From positions 22,582,017 to 22,646,016 of the forward strand of contig NC_088307.1 in assembly GCF_032854445.1 (NCBI RefSeq): a stretch of 64,000 bases of DNA, read 5' to 3'. This DNA is from Liolophura sinensis. Lineage: Eukaryota > Mollusca > Polyplacophora > Chitonida > Chitonidae. The translations under genes were made by a program, and so were the position numbers. Below are positions 49,101 through 57,974 of the stretch, one piece after another (within the stretch, counting starts at the first letter, position 1; each line of letters opens with the position of its first letter). The notes below the pieces were generated by a model, which searched no databases, was not told the origin of the DNA, and worked only from the letters and a program-made list of their open reading frames with translations.

Positions 49101-52100
49101 TGACTGCGAGCTTCACAACTCCGTCGCTCATATTTAAAGACTGACGTAAAGAAAATTCTAGATGGTCTGTTTACAATACCGATACATGTTTCCAGAATGT
49201 ATACCCAATTTACAATGATATGAAACTCATAAACACCGAGGTCTCGACAACGCTCCACTGAATTACATTGCAGGCTATAACGTATGTACACAAAGGAGAA
49301 ATTGTAGGTCAGACACCGACACCGGGGTTCGTAACAATTGTTAACACTTTTAACCCTCTAACACTCTAATTTTCAGGGGCTTACTACTATGTGAATCCGA
49401 ATCACAATAAAACATATCAAGAGATCCTTATAGACCTGAAAGCTTATGCCGACAAGGAAAACATACCATACAGGTAAAATGTTTTGTATAAATGGTTTGA
49501 ATGGACATTACCAGTGAAATAACCATCATTAGCCAGTCAGTTGCCTGTGTAAGGGCGTCACATACGTCTAAAGTAGCCATAGCTCTCATTACCATAATCA
49601 AAATTTTATATCAAGATTTGCCTTCAAATCCCTAAAGTTTGAAATGTAACGGTATTCTTCTACCTGCTATAGTATCATGAATATTCCGGAAAAAATGTCA
49701 AACAAGTCTGTCTATTGATTGTTATATAAAACACGTTTATCTGGAAGGAAGAAATCAGTGGTAACTTTATTGATTTATTTATTAATTTGATTGTTCTTTA
49801 ACGTTTATGATCTTTGACATGTTACTGACGAACATTCCCATATGTGACGTTCAGATATGAACGCCATATTGTTCAGAGACAGGTGGATCTTCAACAAATG
49901 TCAGACTGCGCCAACGCTCACACAAGCGTCGTCGAACGTTAATCGTCACAAGGCCCAACAAGCATTAACAGAGCGGTTAATGGTACACGTATTGAAACAT
50001 ACAAGCTTTATTTTCAGGTACATACAGTACGATAACTGGTGGTACTACAAGGGTGATCTCGGAGGCATAGTTGACTGGGAAGCCAGACCCGAGGTCTTCC
50101 CTGACGGACTGCAGTAAGTATTTTTCTGATTATTTCTTTACCTGTAATCACTGCGCGTTTTTAGCTTCATTGTGTTCATCTACTACAAAGAGCGTATTAC
50201 CGACGACTAGAATTGTGTTTATACATTAGGATTTTATTGTGTAACAGACCTATCGCATGGATATAAAACATATGATTCATATACTTGCATCACACTGTCA
50301 TGACGTAAAATATTAAAGTACGGGAGTTTTGAGTGCGAACTCTTTTGTAGCCAAAGACAGAAATAGTCCTTGTGTATCATGTGACTTGGAAAAAGTGTTT
50401 TGCGATATTTGTTGACATTGATCTATCGATCACCTGCCCAATCGTGTTCTACACGCATAAATGACACCTCTTCCCTTTTGTGAGCTCCCAATTCGGCACC
50501 CAGTTTTCTCCATCGGTCGTTTACTCTAAAAAACATTTTTCAGACGCCCCTGTTATAGTAAGTGTGATCACTCGTAGTTGTGCGTCCACGAACACGGTGA
50601 GAGAAGTGATCGGTAAATTAATGTCAACAAAGACTGCCTAACATTTTTTATAAGTTGATACTGTAGGAATGATTTGGCTCGGGAAGAATTCGATTGATAA
50701 ATATTCTCGTTCTCTTTCAGGTACGTTCATAACCAAACAGGCTGGCCAGTAATCGCCCACAACAAATGGTGGTAGGTATTACTCTGTATATAGACGCATC
50801 ACCCAAAAGTGACCTGTCTATGAATGATTGTTATCTCCCTTGATGAACAAAAAAAATGTTAAAAAGAAAGAGTGTAGTTCATGAAACTGCTACGTAAGCC
50901 TTTTTTGATATCCATGAACTTTGTTACATCATGATATGTAACTGTTAGGTGTACACGTACAGCACATATCATACAATGCCGCCGGTTGTAGACTACCGTA
51001 TTACAAATTCTGGATATCGGAAGCCTAATCTTTCATTTATTCTCGTGTTTAAAATATAGATTATGCACTTTTTTTTTATTCTAAGTGCATATGAATTGCA
51101 AACTTTTGTAATTGCATATTCACGCTTTTCTGATGAATATATCTTATACATACGACGGTGAAGTTTGTGGATTGAGAAAAGTGATAAAATTCTTTAGAAC
51201 CAACACACCCCGCCAAATAATTGAAAAACGTAATTTACTGATGCGAAACTACATCAAGCTATGGGATCAGCTCGACGATGCTTTGCCCTACAACAGGGTC
51301 TACAATAACGATGGTAAAGGAATAAATCCCCATGAAAGGCATCCATCTAAGACCACTTCCCAGATCGTCTATAGTGTCCAGCCTACAGTCCTATAACGGA
51401 ACAGGCACAATATTCAGGATAGAGTAACAACATACATATTACGCTGCTGATCTATTTATTTATTTTTTTATTTATTTATTTATTTGATTGCAAGTATCCT
51501 ACTGATTGTCATGAGTATCCCCCGCGCTCTCCCACCATAATGCTGACCCCCGTTGAATATCTGAAATATTCTTGAGTACGGCGTAAAACACCAATCCAAT
51601 AAATAAATGAGTTTTTATTGGATTGGTGTTTTACGCCGTAAATCTAGTGGTTTCCAAGGTAAAGAGGATGCCGTACTCAGGAAAACTTCACTGATAGTGA
51701 TATGAGGAAATCCGCGGGTTGCTGGAAGACCTTCCCTCGTATAGTCGGAGAGGAAGCCAGAATGAGCTGGACTTGAAACTCACAACAACCGCATTAGTGA
51801 GAATCTCCTGGGTCATTGTGCCGCGCTGGTGTGCTAACCACGTCGACCAACTTACAAGTTTGTAATTTCTAGCTAAAGGTCTCTATTGTCAAGTTCCTGA
51901 TCGGTTTGACCAATGATTTTTTTAGGAAAATTGACAAACATCTAATTCTTGTCAAATCCACCCAGCTAGAGACCGATGGAATAGGAGTTCACTACTTTTG
52001 AGTCCGCCTCCATTTCCCGAATAACACACTAATCTAAGCTTAAAAGGAAGCTTTGAAGCCTGTCCTATAACATGATACCACCCAACAAGCAGAAAAAAAA

Positions 52101-55100
52101 CACGAAAAAGGCAGCCCAATGGAGCACAAGAAAATTGATCTAACAATAACAGGGGATTACACTCGTGTGTGTAGCCAAACTGTCCGTTGGACACCATGTC
52201 GGTTACGCGAAGAAATAAAATATTCTACGAGATTAGGCCTTCTATCAAACATTATTCACCTGTTGTTACTGAAAATAATAATGTGCAACACATTACCTAA
52301 CGTGAACTATGAAAAAAGACATTTTAGTTTTCCGTAATGCCCTTGAACGCATTTGCTGGAAAATGATATAATATTTTTCAGGTCAGTAAACACAACATAC
52401 GCGAAGCAAAATGGTGGGAAATATGGCTTCATCATTGAGGAACAAATGGCTCTTCCTAACGACACGGTAAGTGAGAGTACGCATCATTTTCAACCAACAA
52501 TGTTCAAAGGAGTCGAGTTATATAATTTATGTACACTTCATACCGATGGACCCTATTACCGACATTCCAAACCGAAAAACAGAGAACTTTTTAGCTGATC
52601 GAAACAGGTTGGTTATTTTGAAGTTCGGATCGACCAAGGTCATGTTAGATTCAGCTGCGTAAAACAAAAACTTTCAGTATTCTGTCGCTTTTTGAAGTTA
52701 CGAAATGCCTAGTAATATTTCAGCCAACATCTTAAATACTCTGCTTGCCTTTATACGCAGACATTCTGGACGGAGTTCCTTCTTGGTCCCAAACAGTGGG
52801 GTTTGGTTACATATGAACAGGTCAGTAAAGGCTTATACAGAGATATCTATAGCTATATTATCGTCTTCAGTGTATAGGTTAATCTTTTCCACGAAATGCA
52901 TCTTTCTCACAAACGCCGTACAGTCCATGAGAAAGTTTTTTCCAAAGTTTTTACTTAGCCTAAATAAATTGTGTACCAGTATATTAAATATGAGCTAAAA
53001 CTGCTGCTGTTATACTATTGATATTGGAGAACTCCAATAGCTGCTGAGTTTGACTAACAATTTCAACATCAAACATGATTTAATACCAGTGTTAGCTTAT
53101 ACACTTTCAAAAGTTGAGCACAGGATAGTACACGATTTGGGTATTGATAAAATCTACGCGCTTACAATGCTCCTTGTGTCTTCGCGGCATCGCTGAAAAA
53201 TGTTGACTGCTCCTCTTTATACTTCTCTGTCGTAATGTCTTCTTTTATATACATTCTTAATTCTTTAACAGTTTGTGGTGAAAGTTGGTTTGGAAATTGT
53301 TTTTTTTTTTTGTGATAAGTAACCAGGAGTGTCCATTTCGCACCTGTGAAACAACATTTATCACTATAGATCCGTGAGTAGACAAAGCAAAAGATTAGCA
53401 ATAAAACTGTTGAATGTAAAATTTCGCTTTGTTGCAGGATTTTCTAAACGTTCAGTTTCTTGGAATGAAGGCCTTGCTCTCATCGATCAGCTTGGGCCGT
53501 GAATGGTTGATGCAAATGGGTGAAGGTGCGGCTAAGAATGACTTGACAGTTCAGTACTGCATGTCCAACCCTAGACATGGACTACAGTCTCTGGAAATTC
53601 CTGTCGTGACACAGGTAAGGTATCATTCCTAACCAATCAGATTCTTTACTTAACCAGGGCTGCGATGCTTGAAAGAAAAGCAATTCTTAAAAGAAGAATT
53701 CCAGTTTGTTGTAATTTACTTTGTAAAAATAAAGGATTTTGTTGAAAAGTGAACATGCTCCACACCAAAGCATTGTCTTAGCCAAACCAAACGTGTGGTT
53801 TCACATGCATTCCGTTTATTTGACTCTTTCCATTTATTTCGTCTCCAACTATATACTCATTAAAAATATGTACAACTTATCAACTTATCAATGTGTCTAT
53901 TAAATACTGAGGATATTCCTATTTCATATAATCATCTTTTATATTTAATTCATTATTTCGTTACTCAACACTCAAGAATATTTCGTTTATGCGGCGACCG
54001 CCATTATTATGGTAGGATGACAGAGCCTGCTGCGGGTTGCTTAAGAGCTCCTTTGTCATTTCTAGAATACTGCATTTTACCTGCATTAAGATTAAATCAA
54101 AGTAATAAACAAATAAATGTTATTCTATAATCCACAGGCTCGTGTGAGCCACGATTACCGACCAAGCCGAGAAGAGAATCAGTTGAACTGGCAAATCGGG
54201 ATCACATCCATGTTTGCCAATGCTCTGGGACTGGCACCTTTCAAGGACAACTTCTGGACCACGGCGGTCGAGCCCGGGAATATCTACAGTATGCATAATA
54301 TGCCGTAGGGTGCGCTGGATAAAGTGCTCGCTCAGACTGGCCAGCCCTTTACCAGTGAGGTCGTGTGCTTCGCGATCGGCTTTGGTTTACTAATGGTTTT
54401 GTGAGGTTATAGTTGATGTCAGTGCCACAAAGCTCATAATCATGTTAATTTGTACAGTTATGAAGTTCACGGTACTCTGTAGGCGCGGCGGACTATTGTT
54501 ATGTACTCTGTGTAACATCTTAGTATTGCTTTTAATATTGTATACTCATCATTAAGTCATATATATTTAATTTTGTCTCTACATTCGCTTCTTGTTTTCC
54601 ATGGTAATTGTATAATTGATATAGAGAAACATCATCAGTGGACAGTTGTTGGCGTTAATACTTGCATTAGATGGAATAAATATACCGGTAACAGCCATTT
54701 ATTGCCTAAACACTAGAGGTTCTTAAAGTTCGTGATTTTTAATTCTTGTCAGAGAACATTTTTAAGTTTAAGTAGTTTGTGACATTTTGTCGTTTCTGAC
54801 TGATGGGTTTTTCCTTTGCGGAAAACACATTTAATATAATTATACAATGTAATTAAAGAGAGTTAAAATGGAGCAGTGACTTTTATTTGATCGTATTTTC
54901 TGAGAGAACATGCCTGATAGTTTATCTTTAAGTAGTTCATCATACTTGGTCATTTCTAAGTTAGGCCTTGTCATTGATTAAAGCACATTCCTTTTGGTAG
55001 TATATTTTATTTGAGTGTTTCTTTATTCTATTAGACGAAAATGCAACCAACCCAGTGTTAGAGGCTATTGTGTCAACTCTGAGCACAGGCCCTATGGGAA

Positions 55101-57945
55101 ACAGTGATATGGTCGGCTTGACGGACGTCGGATTACTCATGAGGTGGGTATCATACGTGCTAACTGAGCTTCAGTTTGTCCATCCCGTGTAAATCTGTGC
55201 GTCGAATCAGATATTCGTATAGGAGCCGTCAACTTTAAGGACGTTACAGGCCAATAATCGTCTTTACAAGAAACACCGATATTCTTTGTTTGGGGGACGT
55301 TTATTTGGGTTTGGAAAACAGCCGCCTTGTCGTAGACATAAATCCTGTTAAACTTGCGGTATTATTTTACATTTATTTTAATTCTTCATGAAAGTCTATG
55401 ACAACAATTTCTATTCAATGCGTGGGCTTTGGTCTTGGTTGTCTTACCTGAGCCACCTCTAGCTTTTTAGTATGCCGACAGTTTGTTCGTGTTCCAAAGA
55501 GTGGCGTTATTGACCGATAGTAGTATAGGTGTTCATGTGAAGGAACCGCATTGTGTACATTTATAACATTACAGGTGTTGTAATACAGATGGCCTCATCC
55601 TCAAACCATCAAGACCAGCCATTTCCATCGACAAAAACATGATACAGGTAGGGTGCACTCGCAATATTTATTTATTTGACTATTCATGATTTTGCAGTGA
55701 TGTCATACCCGCTTTGAGCCACTCAACACCACACTCCTTGATCATGTGACTGGAGTGTTGGAAGTAAAAACTAAGCGAATTTAAAACCCGAAAAGACAGG
55801 CATTTAAAAAACACATGTAAAATATAGCTTTTAGGTGAGAAATTTTTTCTGGAAAAGTAGTCAGAATGTATCTAGCCATCAGATATCGTAGTTCCGATAT
55901 CCTGTAGAACTTTGAACATTAATAACCGGCAAAAAGCAACAGTACGGCTGTGAGTATCAGCTGTCGCACCTCTGTTACTGACGTATTTATTCTTGTTCTT
56001 AACGCAACACGACTTCATCAATGTGCATTGCAGAACTGCTGTTTTCAAAATGTATTCACTGGTTCTCGCTTCTCAGCGTGAATTTTACTGAAAGCGAATT
56101 TATCGTTCTATCGTTGATGTTGATTTACATGTATTTGACGCCTGTTTTTAAATTACTTCTGCGACAGTCTGCGTGATGCTTCCAATTACATTTACTTTGT
56201 TGATTGTTGAAATTTAACAAACATCATTATCGAAACAAAACACAATATCCAGTCAGTGAGCTGAACTTGCTACATGTACTCACGGATATTTTGTCCCCAG
56301 CATGCGTTTGGAGACGACAGCGGACCGGATGGAGATGTCTGGTCAACCGTGTCGGACGTTCAGGGTTATACGTTTGGCACAATTTTTGCTCCGAATCAAA
56401 GTCGACCGTTTCAAATGACACCAGCAGATGCTGGCTTTGGAACAAACGTAGGTATCCGTCAAAAATGTAGAATTATCGAAGAGAAAGAAACCATTTGTTG
56501 TTGTTTTTTCTGGAAGAGTTTCCACAATTATTTTCGTTTCTACAATAATAACTGATTTTTAGAATTTTCCTTTCTTTTAATTAACCACAGTAAAAGATTA
56601 ACCAGAGCAACATTTTTGCTTGTTTGGATAGATCTTTTTTATAGTTTAATGAAGAGCATTAACTGCACAAGTTTTTTTTTATCGTAGCAACGAAATGATT
56701 CCTATTTAAAGAACTACCTATTACTGATAACTATATCGTTATATATGAAAGAGTAAATGAATGGTGGTGCTTCACATTTTACATGGTTTGGGAATAGATT
56801 ATTTCCATTTTCACTGGGATTGCATTTTACGAACATATCCATTACAGTTCTATTTAAAAATTATATTAATAGGGAAACCTCTCCAGAAGAAAGAATTTCG
56901 TTCATAAGCCTTTTGCGATGGCAATTTATGAGCAAATTGATAACATACTTAGCGCATTTGCATTTGCAAAAGACGTATGGTCAATCCAGCTTGGACCCCA
57001 GTCGCCAAAACCCGGAAAAATATTTCCCATTAATACACTGTGACTTGATCAAGGTCGTATCGTAATTTATTCCTGTAATTTCTCCATGAACAAGCTCCCG
57101 TGGACCGTTATATTCAAACACACGTGGCCAACTGCTTCGGACGTGGCTAACTTTTCCCAGAATGCACCTCTCTCAATCAGTGGATGCGTCCAGACAGATC
57201 CATGTCTTTGGCACACTTTGCCAGTGCTCAAAGTAGGGTAAGGCAATTTGATAAATTTCCCTGGTATTTTGCCAGCATGCAACGCCCCTTTTTTGTCGGA
57301 TTTGACGTTTACGTTCAGTGAATTCAATCAACAAATCTCAGTAATAACAAAACCCGACTATGATAATGGGTATCCAAAGAAACACTATCATTGACGACGG
57401 CGTGATAATTGGTGTCTTGTCACATATAATCAGTGACGATAGTTAAACAATTTGTGCCTAATCAAATGTAACCGTGCCATGACGAACATAAGAAACATAA
57501 GAAAATGCAATAAAGTATGTAAATCGCAGCTAGTTACTTGGACAAAGAAGATATATGTCGTTTACACTGTGAAAAACATCAGATGCTGTTTTTTGTACAA
57601 ACCTTTCTATGGAACATTCCTCGTCTCGGATGTTCAATACTAGGAAACAGTTATAATGAAAGTTAGAATAAACTTACTGAATCCTGGGGTCTGTCCTTTT
57701 ATTTCAGATGGACGTCGGTGTACCTTTTTGGAGAACTAACAAAGTGGGTGCCCATGTCCCCCAAAAGGGTCACCAATATTGAAATCTCTGAAGACGTTTA
57801 CGTCACTTTGGTCGGAGCAGTAGAAGAAACCGTCAACTTTAGTTTTAGCCTGGACCCGTCATCCATTGCAACAATCTCGTGTAATCTCGGGCTGACGAGA
57901 ACCGCAGTTATTGGCGTTTTGGCTAAATCATGCAGACCGGTGTGA
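43101..57945 (+). CDS. Secreted raffinose-synthase/GH36-like (clan GH-D) protein, paralog 2 (17 exons)
   Basis: Exons: 43101-43164, 44314-44600, 45278-45441, 46141-46372, 47198-47303, 49377-49473, 50018-50113, 50721-50771, 52382-52466, 52761-52820, 53438-53614, 54138-54288, 55035-55143, 55575-55647, 56301-56447, 57095-57237, 57708-57945; 2280 bp, 759 residues plus stop. Signal peptide 1-21, N-terminal beta domain about 22-285, (beta/alpha)8-type barrel about 285-585, C-terminal beta domain to 759. Key motifs: Q-Y-D-N-W-W (D322), W-G-L-V-T-Y-E-Q-D (E413, D415), Y-C-M-S-N-P-R-H (454-461), R-V-S-H-D (R475, D479, acid/base-like), D-N-F-W (510-513). Clan assignment rests on motif order recalled from raffinose synthases and alpha-galactosidases; the substrate is unknown. 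ATG context gccaacATGG is favourable. Intact, so probably active. Confidence 0.88.
43165..44313. other. First intron of paralog 2
   Basis: Nothing gene-like. A short S2-tail-like stretch (gaatgaatgataatgggtta) lies near 43480. Confidence 0.5.
44314..44600 (+). CDS. GH-D-like paralog 2, exon 2
   Basis: T-W-L-P-S-G-P-T-Y-F-Y-A-D-G and F-L-Y-Y-A-G-N-N-E-I-T; N-terminal beta domain, donor gtgagg. Confidence 0.92.
45278..45441 (+). CDS. GH-D-like paralog 2, exon 3
   Basis: K-Y-R-N-H-T-T-G-T-A-S-G and F-P-S-F-Q-I-I-G-K, then L-G-Y-L-S-Y-G-G; N-x-T sequons at both ends of the G-rich stretch. Confidence 0.9.
45475..45560 (-). repeat. S3/S1-related fragment
   Basis: attatttcacttacatgatg, gaggtcagatatatgag and accctacagagccgacagga resemble the reversed S1/S3 middle. 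Confidence 0.45.
46141..46372 (+). CDS. GH-D-like paralog 2, exon 4
   Basis: G-G-P-L-L-L-F-D-H-D-G-N-V-L and S-W-G-I-M-G-G-V-D-D-I-P-A-M-Y; 232 bp. Confidence 0.93.
46570..46760 (+). repeat. S1 SINE, head truncated
   Basis: ctcaccaatgcggtcgctgt through aaggtctgccagatacctgc to gcgtaaaaacgaatcaaata. Confidence 0.85.
47198..47303 (+). CDS. GH-D-like paralog 2, exon 5
   Basis: L-M-K-F-Y-Y-D-R-D-L-S-Y and L-G-Y-W-T-D-A; barrel start. Confidence 0.9.
47440..47587. repeat. 21-bp minisatellite, 7 units
   Basis: Unit tatggacccgcttgtgtatt plus g; a multiple of three, so one frame is open as W-T-R-L-C-I-V repeats, but it lies inside an intron. Confidence 0.95.
47640..49376. other. Intron after paralog 2 exon 5, unassigned
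   Basis: Long AT-rich stretch with a small S1-like scrap near 47700-47750 and a two-unit tandem near 49050-49105 (gacttgagtaaa). A mobile element may be present, but no ends or proteins were found. Confidence 0.4.
49377..49473 (+). CDS. GH-D-like paralog 2, exon 6
   Basis: A-Y-Y-Y-V-N-P-N-H-N-K-T-Y-Q and L-K-A-Y-A-D-K-E-N-I-P-Y. Confidence 0.9.
50018..50113 (+). CDS. GH-D-like paralog 2, exon 7 (QYDNWW motif)
   Basis: Y-I-Q-Y-D-N-W-W-Y-Y-K-G-D-L-G-G, then P-E-V-F-P-D-G-L; equivalent to the I-D-D-G-W strand and F-P-x-G-L turn of GH36 relatives. Confidence 0.93.
50721..50771 (+). CDS. GH-D-like paralog 2, exon 8
   Basis: Y-V-H-N-Q-T-G-W-P-V-I-A-H-N-K-W; phase 2 both sides. Confidence 0.9.
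51523..51610 (+). repeat. S1 SINE 3' fragment
   Basis: cccaccataatgctgacccc to ggcgtaaaacaccaatccaa, pointing right. Confidence 0.85.
51577..51640. repeat. 27-bp inverted repeat with 10-bp loop
   Basis: Arms 51577-51603 and 51614-51640 are perfectly complementary (tacggcgtaaaacaccaatc...). Both carry ccaatccaat where other S1 copies have ccaatcaaat, so one arm may have been copied from the other. Confidence 0.95.
51614..51858 (-). repeat. S1 SINE, reverse, with internal deletion
   Basis: Tail ttattggattggtgttttac, then gaggaaatccgcgggttgct and the body to cgctggtgtgctaaccacgt. Confidence 0.85.
52382..52466 (+). CDS. GH-D-like paralog 2, exon 9
   Basis: T-T-Y-A-K-Q-N-G-G-K-Y-G-F-I-I-E-E; donor gtaagt. 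Confidence 0.9.
52761..52820 (+). CDS. GH-D-like paralog 2, exon 10
   Basis: F-W-T-E-F-L-L, then W-G-L-V-T-Y-E-Q; 60 bp, phase 0 both sides. Confidence 0.9.
53438..53614 (+). CDS. GH-D-like paralog 2, exon 11
   Basis: D-F-L-N-V-Q-F, L-M-Q-M-G-E-G-A-A-K and Q-Y-C-M-S-N-P-R-H-G-L-Q-S. Confidence 0.93.
53950..54060 (-). repeat. S1 SINE, reverse, degraded
   Basis: actcaagaatatttcgttta, then gcggcgaccgccattattat and gacagagcctgctgcgggtt; 78 bp before exon 12. Confidence 0.65.
54138..54288 (+). CDS. GH-D-like paralog 2, exon 12 (RxxxD motif)
   Basis: A-R-V-S-H-D-Y-R-P, then L-G-L-A-P-F-K-D-N-F-W-T-T; ends after N-I-Y with one extra base at gtatgc. Confidence 0.9.
55035..55143 (+). CDS. GH-D-like paralog 2, exon 13
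   Basis: N-P-V-L-E-A-I-V-S-T-L-S-T-G-P-M-G; donor gtgggt. Confidence 0.9.
55575..55647 (+). CDS. GH-D-like paralog 2, exon 14
   Basis: C-C-N-T-D-G-L-I-L-K-P-S-R-P-A; 73 bp. Confidence 0.9.
56301..56447 (+). CDS. GH-D-like paralog 2, exon 15
   Basis: H-A-F-G-D-D-S-G-P-D-G-D-V-W-S-T and M-T-P-A-D-A-G-F-G; 147 bp. Confidence 0.9.
57095..57237 (+). CDS. GH-D-like paralog 2, exon 16
   Basis: V-I-F-K-H-T-W-P-T-A-S, A-N-F-S-Q-N-A-P-L and T-D-P-C-L-W-H. Found by alignment with the minus-strand paralog. The acceptor (catgaacaag) has a weak pyrimidine tract. Confidence 0.85.
57708..57945 (+). CDS. GH-D-like paralog 2, exon 17 (last)
   Basis: Y-L-F-G-E-L-T-K-W-V-P-M-S-P and V-Y-V-T-L-V-G-A-V; ends S-C-R-P-V-TGA. 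Confidence 0.93.
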
Positions 57946-57968
57946 TGCTTATTTATATTTGTTTGTAA

Positions 57969-57974
57969 AATAAA
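57969..57974 (+). terminator. Poly(A) signal of paralog 2
   Basis: AATAAA 24 bases after the stop codon. Confidence 0.6.

Noticed and set aside
11061-49340. Possible shared transposon between 11.06-12.0 kb and 48.4-49.34 kb
   Set aside because: Only scattered similarity (ttacgac/gttcgtaac ends, aagaaaattct) was seen; no ends or target-site duplications could be fixed.
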